Position numbers and translations under genes: made by a program. A DNA stretch of 64,000 nucleotides from Sapria himalayana (taxonomy: Eukaryota > Streptophyta > Magnoliopsida > Malpighiales > Rafflesiaceae), in assembly GCA_029783825.1 (NCBI GenBank), contig JAREIK010009632.1:62001-126000 (forward strand). The letters are read 5' to 3'. Shown here in pieces: positions 35,761 to 47,389 of this stretch (its first letter is position 1; each line of letters opens with the position of its first letter). Below the pieces are notes generated by a model that saw only the letters and a program-made list of their open reading frames with translations, was not told the DNA's origin and ran no database searches.

Positions 35761-36133
35761 ATGTACCATTGCGAAGAAGAGTAGTAAGTTCATCAGACAT
35801 AGCTCATCTCCTTTCAACATGGTTAAGAGCTTGAGATGTACAAGATAATTAATGGACTCAGGTAAAAAAATATTTTGTAGTAGTATAATAAAAATGATTT
35901 GGTTTAAAAATATTATTTTTGGAGTGAGTGATCATATTATGAGAAAAAGGGGGAGGTAGGGATAAAGATACAAATGAAGAGACATATTTAGTAGTGAGAA
36001 GTGCATAGAAGATAGAATTCAAAGAAGAGGGAGAATAAGAAGAATGAGATAAATGAATTCTTAAAGTAGGAGAAAAGAGCAATGGTGATGTCAATGATGA
36101 TAGTGGTAAGATATGTAGCGGGGTGAATGTTAC

Positions 36134-36860
36134 TTATAGAACTAGTGTATGTTGAGCAATACCAGTGGGGGAAGAAAGTGAATGGAAAATGAAGGAGAAA
36201 GGTAAATTAGTTTCAATAATATGATAATGGTGGCATTCAGAAGTGCCATAATATTGAGGTGTATATGGAAGAGTTTTAAGTTGTTGATGGATAGATAAAT
36301 TAAAAAAATGAGAGGTAACGTGGTGTGATGCACCCGAGTGTAGGATCCATGATGAGTAAATGGACTTTGAGGACATAACCATGGGGAAAGCTTAAAATAA
36401 TGGTCAGCATTGTGAGTACATTTATCAAAGTGTTGGAAAATAACTAAGTCAGGAGGGATAGATGCATTGAAGGTAGGCTTTGGTATTAATGATGATTTGG
36501 ACAGAGATGGAGTGGAAAGTAGACTAGATGAGGAAGAAAATGATTAGTATTGGGAAGAATGAAGTAATGGAATGGTATGCTTGATAAAATTATCTGTAGG
36601 TGCAACATGACCAAATTTGGATTTGTCATCACAAAGAATAAATATTTCATGATCAATGATTTTATCAAATAATTGTTCGAATGGAATTACAGAGTCACGA
36701 GTGTGGATATTAGTAATAAGTTTTCTGTAGGCAGTTCTAAGATCGAGAGTAGCACAGACATAAAGGTTAACATCTCTGGGAGGATAGCCAAGAAGAAGGG
36801 ACACGCAAAGCTATAGAGTTTCAGAGAGGAGAATCCAAACTATAAGAAAAATGGATGATT
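36134..36860 (-). pseudogene. Copia III gag and protease relic
   Basis: The frame 36804-36544 reads LLLGYPPRDVNLYVCATLDL, AYRKLITNIHTRDSVIPFEQ and LFDKIIDHEIFIL, matching the C-terminal part of gag in copia elements. The next frame, 36382-36134, begins SWILHSGASHHVTSHFFNLS, the protease active-site region with DSGA changed to HSGA. It runs within about 15 codons into PQYYGTSECHHYHIIETNLP, which belongs to the integrase PxQNGxxERxH motif. So protease and distal integrase are joined by a large deletion. Confidence 0.8.
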
Positions 36861-37559
36861 GTTTTTTTTTTTAATTAAATGCAGCCCATACCATGTGTCA
36901 AAAAAATTTTAATGATGTTTCATTTATAATTTTAATTGATGCGGCGAGAGAAAGGGCTAAATTTGTAAAGATGTGGATACTCTATGTTTTGGGGCTTTGA
37001 AATTTTTTGATGTTCATAATTTTTTTTTAAATTTTATTCTCAAAACATAGACGTCTCTAATTTTTATGATACAAAAAGATAATTTCAAAAAAAAGGAAGA
37101 CATAATATATAGAATGGAAGAGGGTTCTCCCAAATCCTTTTTTTTCCTCTCTCATCTCCTCTCTTGCTTTCTTGGGCTTTGCAATATTGAAAGGTTTCTT
37201 AGAAGATTTCTTGAACAGAAACTTTTCTATTCAAAATTATATTCTTTCAAGCTAATGCCCAAAAAAGTTACAATTTGAAGAATAACATATATGTCGAATA
37301 ATTTTGTGCTTGTTCCCATGTAATAAAGTTTTTTTTGCTTGATATTATATAGTTCCTGTTATTGTTTTGCAGCATGGTTGTTAATCATCACTTCATTGCT
37401 TTATTCCATAATATGTAGTAGCAGTACACACATTGATAGCATTAATATTGTGAAACATTATTTAAAGCTTGATTTATTATAAATAAATAATGCATTTTAA
37501 AACATAATATGTTTTAATGTCTTTTTTTAATTAAAAAAAAAATTCCAAACATAAAATAT
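36861..37559. other. AT-rich DNA with a dispersed-repeat fragment
   Basis: 36870-37080 resembles 5565-5720 and, inverted, 40500-40680 (GTGTCAAAAAAATTTTAATG and ATGTTTTGGGGCTTTG segments). The rest is unassigned. Confidence 0.4.
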
Positions 37560-37600
37560 TAATGGTTTAGGGTTCAAAATCAGTTTTCTAATTATCCTTG

Positions 37601-37645
<45 letters not shown>

Positions 37646-38240
37646 CACAATTTAATTGAAAAATATAATAACTTGTTTTCAAAAGCATTGGTTTTATATT
37701 ACAAACTTTTAATATATATATAAGATATTTTGTAGTGTATTCAGTATTTGAATCTAAATTGAGCAGAAATTTTTAAATTGTTGTGTTATTGCATGGCAAA
37801 ATTGTGAATCTGATTTTTTTCGTGGCAAAACATAAATATTTTACTTTTTGGCGTTTATTTTTTTTTTAAAAAATTGATATCTAAACTTAAATATTTAATA
37901 ATTCTTATGATTTTTTATGTCAGAAATTTATTTATTAGTTTAATACATAATATTTGGTGTTAAATATTATGTGTATATTACTATGTGTGAAGAAGTTTTT
38001 ATTATGTGTTAATTTGTATTGATGATTATAATATCAAACTTTAATTTTTTTTTGTTATTCTCATTGTGCAATTGTATAATATTTTCTGAATTTTAAGTTT
38101 ATATAGATTGTACATTGAATTGAATATCAACATATGATTGTTGAAAAATTCAGAATTTATTTTATTTGTATTTAATAAAATATATTCAGGACATAAATTA
38201 GTCATATTAAAAGTTTGCAATTTTAAAAATAAAAAATTAA
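37560..38240 (+). repeat. Dispersed repeat R2, copy 1
   Basis: Colinear with 60120-60640: GGTTTAGGGTTC, a microsatellite (here (AC)16 at 37606-37637), TGTAGTGTATTC, TTGTGTTATTGCATGGCAAA, a TTTTTGGCGTTTATTTTTTT segment and ATTCAGGACATAAATTAGT. Too AT-rich to translate; parent element unknown. Confidence 0.65.
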
Positions 38241-39079
38241 ATATCATTTTGGTTTAGAAAATATACATTTTTCATTGTAGCAAACAAATTTTAATTTATG
38301 ATAATTTTTAGCATTTTCAAAAAATCACTAGCTCAAATAGCTTCCTAGAACAATTTGTAAGCTATCAGCTACCATGATTTTAGTAGATATTGATATCAAC
38401 TTCACAATTTCAATTAAAGTTATATTTTTACTTATTTGACTATTTTTAAGCTTTGTTGTATTTTTAATGATTCTTATTACCATTTGAACAATCACAACTG
38501 AAAAGAAAAATTGTTGCATTATGGTATATCTAGAATCTAGAACATATGATTTATAAATCAACAATCAATTGTAAATTTATCAATGGTCTAATAGTATTTT
38601 TGTCAATCATCTTGATTTTTGCTGCAAGCCATTACTAGAAATATCGCCTTAGTCATGTATCTTATTTATTTCTTCCCTATTTTGCTTTTCATAATTAAGC
38701 TTTTGTATGTTCTAGTTATATTTTTTTATGCTAATAGATTACAATCATTTTGTTTTGTGTATTCTTTTGTTTTCTTTAATTAATCTTTCTTGTGATTCCA
38801 TACTAAATTGTTTCCATGATAGTGCTCGCTCTCATCCTAACACAAAAACCAACATATTTTATCTTTATCTTAATAAAAGGATGACGAAATTCAAAATTTC
38901 TAAAAATATTTTCTTCTAACCAAAGATCATGATTACAATTATCAATCTTTAATTTTGCATAAATATTCAATATGATGTTCACCAATTTATTGGTGTACTC
39001 TAAAGAACACATAACTTTTGCGATATAATTATCGCTCACCTATCAATCACATATAAACTTGTTAGGCAATTCTACTTCA
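38241..39079. other. AT-rich DNA, nothing recognised
   Basis: No coding similarity on either strand; short open frames show only AT-rich random composition. Confidence 0.5.
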
Positions 39080-39600
39080 ATGATTGTGATTTTAGAAATA
39101 TATATCCACAACAAAAAACAACAAAAAAATAGCCAATGATATATATCCACAATCCAATCCAACCGAACCATGATAGAATGAAATCACAATACAAACACAA
39201 ACCACAATAGAACATGCAAATAACGTGGTTCACTAGTCGTTCAACATGACTAGCTACATCTACTAGAAAAATCTTTATGTGTTTTCAGATTATAACCAAA
39301 CAGAATATTTGTATAGTATGTGTGCAAAAGCAGTCACGAAAAATCACGCAGAGAGGAGAAATTAGAGAAAGATGAATAATTCTAGAACGCAAAATTACAA
39401 CATCCAAAAAACAGAAATAAAAATAATTTATATAAATACAATTTCTCGGTTTAATTAACCAAAGTGGGTCATATCAGTCGGACGGGCTGGATTCTGCTCC
39501 AAAAATTATTCGGCCCGCTGATCGAACAGCAGGACCTTCGTTATTGTGCTATTGATGTATTTCTAGCATCTTAATATTTTCAATCATGCACTTACATGAA
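39080..39600 (+). repeat. Dispersed repeat R1, copy 2
   Basis: The best-preserved R1 copy: GTGGTTCACTAGTCGTTCAA, CATGACTAGCTACATCTACT, GAGAGGAGAAATTAGAGAAA, GGGCTGGATTCTGCTCCAAA, TTATTGTGCTATTGATG and AATATTAAAATAAAAACATA. The mix of GGTTCACTAG-TACATC and purine-rich segments resembles LTR or leader sequence. Confidence 0.65.
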
Positions 39601-40766
39601 ATATTAAAATAAAAACATATTTTGGTTATACAAACAATTTATCAAAACAAATTAAATACAACTAAACTAAATATTCCACATTATAGAATTGATTCCTCTA
39701 GATTATGCTTATGATACACCTAGTTGATGTTGCCGGTTGGCTTATTATCAACAAATACAAAAATGTGACAATAATTTGTTTCATTAAGAATGAATCATCC
39801 ACTCACAAGTCAAAGTAGGGTGATATTCAATACTAAATTTGAATATAAACACTTACAATATTAAATAAACACACATCAAGAAATAGAGAGAAAGAGTTCT
39901 AATTAGTAATGGTTATGTGATAATCAAGAGGACATTCAGTGTGAAAATTACACCTAAGACAAGATAGCATCTCTCATCAAATAGTTTTTGATTGTAGACA
40001 TCTTTTTTGAATATATGAAAAGTTTGGCACTGATTCTCAATTAATTTTCTAATAGAACACTAGAATATAATTTTTTCTTAGAAATATTTTAAGGGACCAC
40101 ATACACTTGGTTTTTTCTTTAAAATAGTTTACAATTGTCAACTGAATCATTATATCGACTATAGTGGCATAGTGGACAATTTCTTATAGCAACTAAAATC
40201 TATTTGTATCACAACACCTCACCACCCACACCTCACTCTAAGTCCCAACTCTCTCTGTTACACAAAGCAACATTCGCCTTACAAATCTTACATTATATTG
40301 ACTGGGGCAAGTGGACAATTTCTTATTTGCGTGGTTTCTTGCTTTCTATCATAAGTATTTCAATTAATAAAATTTATTTTATTTTTTCCAAATATTAGAA
40401 AGAAAAATTAGGTTGATAAATTTTAGTGCAAAAAATTAATTATTTTAGAATATGATATTTTTTTTAATTATGAAAAGTTTGGTACCCAAAAATTAAATAT
40501 TTTATATTTGATTCTCCAAAACATACATCTTTCAAATATTTATGTTTTGGACTTTATAAATCACCGTTATGATTTTAGCCCCTTTCTTCCCACAAATAAA
40601 AATAAATTAGCCACAAAATTTTAAATTTTATTCACAAATGGCGTGGGATCCTCTTTTAGGAACTTAGCATTTTAAATGTCTATATACAATGTGAATAATG
40701 TAACATATGTACACATATTTATATCTACATGCAAATAATTATACATTGGCGATCAAATATACATCA

Positions 40767-40768
<2 letters not shown>
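39601..40768. other. AT-rich DNA with dispersed-repeat fragment
   Basis: 40410-40680 resembles 63060-63210 (TTGATAAATTTTAGTGCAAA, ATGAAAAGTTTGGTACC, TTTGATTCTCCAAAAC) and, inverted, 36870-37080. The remainder is unassigned. Confidence 0.45.
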
Positions 40769-40801
<33 letters not shown>

Positions 40802-41122
40802 TATACACATCATTGTAAATATAATACAAAATATCTAACATATTTAGTATTATTCACACACATACATGGATACTATAGTATTCATAGTTATATGTTCTAC
40901 ATATCAAACACACACAAATATATACATATATATAGAAGAATTTCAATATTGATGTATATTTATACATATTTAGTATATATAATTATAATGTATTTGTAGT
41001 ATACTAAAACATTATATAAATATAAATATGTACATAGATACATACATATATATGTGTGTGTGTGTGTGTGTGTGTTTTATTTATCATTGTGTGTACATAT
41101 AAATATATTTAGTAATATACAT

Positions 41123-41158
<36 letters not shown>

Positions 41159-41160
41159 TA
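40769..41160. repeat. Microsatellite cluster
   Basis: (TG)15 at 40770-40800, a second GT run at 41053-41074 and (AT)n at about 41127-41157, with ACATACATGG and TATACATA sequence between. Confidence 0.9.
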
Positions 41161-41696
41161 TTGTATTTATTGTTTAAATATATAGGCATGCACTTTGTAT
41201 TTATATTTATTTTATTTATATATATTGCACTATATATGCTTATACCTAAATGTATATACTTTGTGTTATACATACATAAATATACACATGCATACCTTCT
41301 TAAATAACCATTAAGAACTGATGTGAAGCATTAATTAATTCTATAATAATTTAAGAATTGATAGTTATCATTATTTCCAAATACTTATGACATTAACTTC
41401 AATTACTTATCTACAAAAAATATATATATATATTGAGCCCAAGAAGCTTAAATTTTGTCAAAGATTGAATAATATCAACAACTTCATTCCAGCATATACA
41501 GAGGTTGATATTTCATATATATCTATTGTTTGATTGATTAAACGAACAAGATCATATCAACGACTACCGAATGATGAAATAAAACCAGATTAACATTGAT
41601 TTAAAAATATGAACTTCAATTACTGTCGATTGCTAACATAAATCAATAAATATAATGGCAAATCTATCAGCTATGAGAAATGCAGTAGGAGAAAAA
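41161..41696. other. AT-rich DNA, nothing recognised
   Basis: No coding similarity or repeat structure beyond short TATATA runs. Confidence 0.5.
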
Positions 41697-41904
41697 AATG
41701 AGAAAGATTTATGTTTTGGTGTACTAAAAAAATTGAAAAACAAAATCTAAATTTTAATATTTAAAATATGTGCACCAAACTTTTATGTAATTAAGTTTTG
41801 GTGTACTAATTTATGTAAGTATGAAATTATCTTTATTTTAAAAAATACCTAACTTATTATGTGCCATGATTTCCAAATCAAAAAAATCTCAGTAATCTAA
41901 TAAC

Positions 41905-43500
41905 TTGCTCCATCGAGGAGCTCGTTGGAGCTCATCAAGCTTCACTGAGAAGCTCACCTAGAGGTGTCAAGTGAGCCAAGTAACCTGGGCCCGACCTGAG
42001 GCTCGACCCGATTGAGATGTGCTTAGCCCGCCATGACATGGTCCAGGACCATGCTTGTGTCAATGTCATGCCGGCTAAAGGCACAGCTCGTACCATCCTG
42101 GGCCAGGAGTTGATGGGCCTCATGTTGAGCTAAGTCTTTTTACCCGTGACCCTAACTCGTTGTATCGCCCAACCCACTCGCCCAAGGCCGAGGCTTGATC
42201 TTAAACCAAAAGGCTCGATCCCAAATCATTTGGAACCAACGATGCAACGCATGACCAAGCACGAACTCACCATGGGCCAATACAAGCCAGCCTAAATCCA
42301 ACAAATTGGGCTTGTCAAGCCTGTCAGGCCGGTCGAGCCTATCTTTTTTGAGTCGTGTCGTGCCAAACACAACATGATGGCCTGATTGGACCACCAAAAA
42401 CTAGGTCATTCCGACACGGCACGACCCATTTGATACTTCTAAGTTCATCGGAACTCCACTGAGGAGCTTACTAGAGCTCCTAGCTGGAGCTCCATTAATA
42501 GGCTCCAATGAGCTAGATTAGCTTGATGGAGATCATTGAGCTTGTACAGAGTTCTGACGAATTATATCCGAGCTTGATGAGATCTGACGAGCTGATTATT
42601 GGAGCTCTAATGAGATGGATGAGCTCGATAGAACTCCTCGAGCTCATCAAGCTAGTGCAGAGTTCTAGTGAGCTCTGATGAGTTCAATGAGATTTGATGA
42701 GCTCGATGAGCTCCGACGAGCTCATCGTCGGTGCTCAAATGAGTTCCAACAACCAAGATGAGCTTGATGGAGCTCATCGAGCTCGTATAGTGTTGTTCCA
42801 GAGAGCTCTACATGAGCTTGATGAGCTCATCGAACTCTTTTAGCCCTACATCCATGAGCTCATGGAGCTCATCCATTAGCTCTACACAAGCTCATGCAAA
42901 ACTCGCTATAACTTTATATGAGCTCGATGAGCTCCATCGAGATCAACCTACTCATTGGAGCCCATTTGAGCTCTAATGATGAGCTCGTTGGAACTCTGCA
43001 TGTGCTCGATGAGTTCCATCGAGCTCATCCAGATCGATGAGTTCCATTAAGCTCATCTAGCTCATTGGAACTCATTTGAGCTCTATTGATTAACTTAACA
43101 TGAGCTCATTGAGCTCCATCTAGCTCATTTTGCTTATTGGAGCTCATTTGAGCTCCACTGATAAGCTCATGCATAGCTCACTAAAACTTTGCACGAGCTC
43201 ATTGGAGCTCATTTGAGCTCTATCGATAAGCTATACATGAGCTCGTGTAGAGTTATAACAAGCTCAATGAACTCATCGAGATCGTGTAGAACTCACTGAA
43301 ACTCTGTATGAGCTCGATAAGCTCATGGAGCTCATCGATAAGCTCTACACATGCTCATCAAGCTTAACAAGCTTCCAGTAGCTCGTTAAGCTCCATGAGC
43401 TTAATTTGCTTCTAGTAGATCATTAAGCTCATTGAGATTACGCCTTACATTAGGTTGTTAAGCTCGAAGAGCTAAACGAGATTACTGTAGCTCGTTAATG
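41905..43500. repeat. Degenerate GAGCTC palindrome array
   Basis: Outside hAT F, I count more than 30 GAGCTC hexamers in about 1.1 kb, where chance would give fewer than one. They sit in contexts such as GATGAGCTCATCGAGCTC and TTGGAGCTCATTTGAGCTC, with spacings of about 9-24 bp and no fixed unit length. Because the hexamer is its own reverse complement the two strands look alike. No frame stays open across it. Confidence 0.92.
41951..42449. mobile_element. Small hAT element F inside the GAGCTC array
   Basis: Element 41959-42441 (483 bp) starts TAGAGGTGTCAAGTGAGCC and ends CATTTGATACTTCTA. Possible target copies AGCTCACC and AGTTCATC match at six of eight bases, acceptable for an old insertion. 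The interior is GC-rich with GGCTCGA, GGCCCGACC and CCTGGGCC motifs but more mutated than elements C-E. Confidence 0.82.
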
Positions 43501-43660
43501 TATATTAGTTTAAGAATAGTTTGTAGAAGTTTACTTTAGATGAGTGCACCAAAAATTAATTACTTAAGAGTTTATTGCACTAGTTTTTTAAATATTAAAA
43601 CTTGGATTATTTTTCAATTATTTTATAAATGGTGCACAAAAATAAAATTCTCTTGATTGG

Positions 43661-44140
43661 ATTGCATCTATGTGAGTAATGTGCTCAATTATAATTTGTT
43701 ATATTTTTTTTATTATCATTGTAATTGAAGGAATGTGAATTGTGATCAATTATAATTTGATTATTACATTTATTTTTCAAATTCATCTTATCAAATTAAC
43801 ACATTTTACAAAATATGCATATGAGTGTAATGGTATATGGTATATATGTTTATATATGGTTATAAGAATAGATGTATATATAGTATATATGTTTATATAC
43901 CATAACTAAATGTATTTAGGATGATAAGTACTGGTGCAATAGTAAATTAAATATATAAAGTATATATATTTTAGATGGCATGTACCGGTGAAATAGTAAA
44001 TTAAAAATATAAAGTTTATATATATTAGATGGCATTTACTGGTGCACATGGACGTTCTTCATTCTCATACCTTATTATTGTATGTGCTTTTTTTTCTCTC
44101 CCCCAACAATCTTATATATACAACCTTATATATAAGTACA
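43661..44140. other. AT-rich DNA with imperfect repeats
   Basis: A pair of TAGATGGCATGTACCGGTG / TTAGATGGCATTTACTGGTG segments (about 43973 and 44027) with TGGTGCAATAGTAAATTAAA between them shows a ~52-bp local duplication. Nothing coding. Confidence 0.55.
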
Positions 44141-44190
44141 TATATAGATGCACACACGCACACACACACACACACACACACATATATAAC
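44141..44190. repeat. (AC)n microsatellite
   Basis: ACACACGCACACAC run of about 30 bases followed by ATATATAACC. Confidence 0.9.
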
Positions 44191-45079
44191 CACAATTTTG
44201 ATAATAAATATGAAATAAAAAATTAAAATAGCTCTCATTTTAAGATAAACCTTTTTCTTAAAGGGATTTGGTATTTTATTAGTATCCTATTTATTAGGTT
44301 TGTATTTTTTAAACATATTTAAAAACTTTTAATCTTTGCAACTAACTAAGTGTGAAAGAAAATTAATCAAATGTGTAGCCCTTAGTATCCATCAATGGTT
44401 TGTTATTGATGGGAATTAATTAGCAAGTTGGACAAAGATTCTTCCTCCCTTTTGGATTAATTAACTTGTTGATGCATTGAGTACAAACTTCCAGTAGGAT
44501 AATTCTTTAAATTATTACGATGAATTACTTCACTATCTAAGAGATCCATTTAAGAATAATAAATCTAAAATTAAATGATGGTAAATAATTAGCTGTAAAT
44601 AATAGTATCCTTTTTATTTTAGTCACTGTTATTATTTATAAGAATGAAGCTAAGTCATCAATTTAGTCTTATTTGGTACATATTCTTACTTGGAAAGCAA
44701 GATTAATAAGAAGTAGCTTGTCTAAACAAATGATAAATAATTGAAGCCCTTCCACCAAGGCATGTTGTTCATGTTGTATCTGGTTGATGACTGATTCATT
44801 TAAACATTAGAAGAAAAAACCAGTATTTAAAACAAATTCAAAGTTAATAATCTCTTAATAATTTGTATTTGATAATCAAGTTTTTGAACTGACATTTAAT
44901 CCACTCACATTATTCACAAAGAAAATAAACATGATAGAATGAATTATATATATTGGGAAAGAAACCTCGAAATTATTCTTACTTTTAAAAACAATAAGTT
45001 TGTATTCACTGATTTTTGCTAAAATAAATCTCATAAAGAAACAATCAAATCGGAAACCAAATCTTTTAAGAAGTAGGTA
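44191..45079. other. Possible 5' flank or LTR of copia IV
   Basis: No coding sequence. TCATCAATTTAGTCTTATTT and neighbouring segments might be LTR or leader remains of the copia element that follows, but no matching copy at its other end was recognised. Confidence 0.3.
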
Positions 45080-45670
45080 AAAGCTGATGAGATATCAAGG
45101 TAATATATTTTGGCTTCTATGTCAAATATACTACAACATTGGTATCAATCCATTCCAACTACCTATGATATGATGATAAATTTCAAAAAAATATTTAAGA
45201 ATCTGACTCGTTTGGCTAGGCAAAAAATTTTGAAAGATTTAATAAATATAACAAAGGTTGAAACTATCCCAGTAAGGGATCATATTTTGAATATAATTGG
45301 CTTTATAAATGAATTAGAGATTCTTGGAGATAAATTTGATGGGTATTCTCAAATCGATGTTATTCTCTAGTCTTTACTAGTTTTATATAAGTAATTTTGT
45401 CTAATTATAACATGAAATGAGTCTCAATGGACTATGGTGCAATTGCTTAGAAAAATGATATCAGCCTAGGGTTTTATCAAGAAGCTATCTCATGTCCTTG
45501 TTATTGAAAAAAGTACTTCTAAGCTAGAAGAAAATAAGAATAAGAATAAGGTTTAGAAACAAGTTCATAATTTATAGGCATCTCCTAGGTCACAAGTAAG
45601 AGTGAAAAAACATAAAAAAAAATTTACTACAAGCAATCGAGACATTGGAAAAAGTAGTATCTAATTTATC
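45080..45670 (+). pseudogene. Copia IV gag relic
   Basis: The 86-codon open frame 45110-45370 reads TYDMMINFKKIFKNLTRLAR, TIPVRDHILNIIGFINELEI and LGDKFDGYSQIDVIL, the central part of a copia gag (the LFxEQSRxAR, VREHVLKMI and E-I-DGESQ blocks). It stops at 45370 but similarity continues with SQWTMVQLLRKMISA. Near 45635 a zinc-knuckle remnant RHWKK survives after a Lys-rich stretch. Confidence 0.85.
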
Positions 45671-45739
45671 TCAGTAAGATAAACAAACAAGTTTAATATT
45701 ATTAATTAGTAGTTGAAACATACATAGTAGTATTATCTA

Positions 45740-46980
45740 CTAGAACATGGTGTATAGATATGAGAACTGCTAATCATGCTTGCAATTCCTTATAGAGGTT
45801 CCAAAAAATTGAGCACCTTAATTAGTGATGAAGAAATTAATCTTTCACTTAAGTGAAGCTATGAAAGTGGTAGTTGTTATATTAACTTACTATTATCTTT
45901 ATTATGGAAAAGATATATATTTTTTATTGAAAGATTATCTTTATGTACCATCCATTACAATAAATTTAATTTCAATTTCTGATTTTGTTAAAGATATAGA
46001 TATTTGATTTTGTTAATTATTACAATCAACTTGAATAAAAAAATTACATGTTCCAATTCATTAGTAGATAATCTTTATATTATTAATCTTATATCTCCCA
46101 CACTACAATAATAAGAATTGAATAACACTAATATTTTTCCAAATAAGAAAAAACAACCATTCCAAATGAATAAAATATATCTTTAACACATATGCCTCAA
46201 TCATATAAATCTACAATTGATCTCAAGATTGGTTAAAGATTGATCTTTGGATTTATTACAAATAGAGGACCTTCAAATTTGAGTCATGCTTAGAAGGAAA
46301 AATAACTAGCTGGCCAAATAAGCTGAAAGGTTATAGGTCCCAAGAATAGTTATAGTAAATTCATTTTGATTTGTGTGGACCCACGACTATCCACGCTAGA
46401 GGTAACTTTAAATATTTCATCACCTTTAATGATGATTACTCGATGTATGGGTATTTTTGTTTGATGCACAGAAAGTCTGAAGCCTTTAAGAAATTCAAAG
46501 TGTACATGGTAGAAATGGAGAAATATCTTAATAAATATCTCAAGTATTTATGTTCCTGATCATGGTGATGAGTACCTCCTAGTAGTTTTTAAGAATTATT
46601 TTCAGAACAAGAGATTACATCTTAGTTGTCTGCTCTTGATATGCCACAATAGAATAGTGTAGCATAAATAAAAATAACAATCTTATGGATCTAGTGAGAT
46701 CAATGATGAGTTATTCATACTTAAATAAATCAATTCTAGAGAAATTCATTAGAAATATTAATTTACATTCTTAACTTGGTACCATCTAGTTCAGTACATA
46801 CTACTCTAACTAAACTATGGACTTGGCACAAGCCTAGTCTAAGAGATGTTTGCATTTGGGCAGCCCAGCTCATGTGCTAAATTGGAAAATGAAAAAGTTG
46901 GAATCAAGAATAGAAGTTTATTTTTTTTAGGATATTCTAGATGAACTAAATGTGATTTGAACAATAGTATAAAATATCAG
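45740..46980 (+). pseudogene. Copia IV protease and integrase relic
   Basis: The protease active site reads TWCIDMRTANHACNSL, where DTGA has become DMRT. DYLYVPSITINLISISDFV (about 45932-45990) is the block before the integrase. LNHINLQLISRLVKD keeps the GAG-pre-integrase core with one zinc histidine replaced. The open frame 46371-46559 reads CGPTTIHARGNFKYFITFND and DYSMYGYFCLMHRKSEAFKK, containing the aspartate of FxDDYS but lacking the first catalytic Asp (HFDLCGP immediately upstream retains it in a shifted frame). Distal integrase blocks continue to about 46980 (LFFLGYSR, ISTNA, FLEEDHILNQN). Confidence 0.82.
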
Positions 46981-47389
46981 GAGATCATTATAAGCACTAA
47001 TGCCTGATTTTTAGAAGAGGACCATATATTGAATCAAAACCATATAAGTAAGATTATTCTAGAAGATTTGAGAGAAGACAAAGCAGAATGAGCATCTTTA
47101 ATACCTTTAGTGCAAGAAGAAATACTATAAGAAAATATTCTTGACACTCCGTAACCTCATCGTAGTGGGAGAAATGTTGAAACAAGTAAGAATGTCAGGC
47201 CTTGTTGAGCTAGCATTAGCATATAATTTCTACAATTAGAGAAGAATGAAAATGATGGTTTGCATCAATTAGTATCAGCACAACATACCACTAATAAAGC
47301 ACTACCTAAGACATTGTCTTGTCATAGTGGGAGAGTAATTCATCAACCTTATTGGTACATACTCTTGGGAGTCAAAGATAAAGATTAGG

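Larger units (their letters stand above)
34826..36860 (-). mobile_element. Decayed, internally deleted Ty1/copia element III
   Basis: Reading the minus strand from 36.8 kb: gag, protease, an abrupt join to the C-terminal integrase region, reverse transcriptase start, reverse transcriptase end. All parts are colinear but broken. Most of the GAG-pre-integrase and integrase core is missing, and the reverse transcriptase downstream half ends abruptly at 34.96 kb against a microsatellite block. No LTRs found. Confidence 0.82.
41697..43660. mobile_element. Inverted-repeat element with a GAGCTC-array core
   Basis: The left arm (about 41697-41840) and the right arm (about 43510-43660, inverted) share, in order, TTTATGTTTTGGTGTAC-like, AATTGAAAAA, TTTTAATATTTAAAA, GTGCACCAAAC-like, GTAATTAA and TTTTGGTGTACT-like blocks. 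Between them lies the GAGCTC array, with hAT element F inserted near its left end. No coding sequence was found. The arms resemble those of two compact elements at 61.2-62.4 kb, whose cores are also GAGCTC-rich. A foldback-type or long-TIR MITE is the likely class. No target duplication was identified, so the exact ends are approximate. Confidence 0.7.

Noticed and set aside
42152..42397. 81-codon minus-strand frame
   Set aside because: Inside GC-rich hAT derivative F; no domain.
41905..43500. CRISPR-like array
   Set aside because: Spacings and repeats are irregular, the only constant element is a 6-bp palindrome, and the context is a plant genome.
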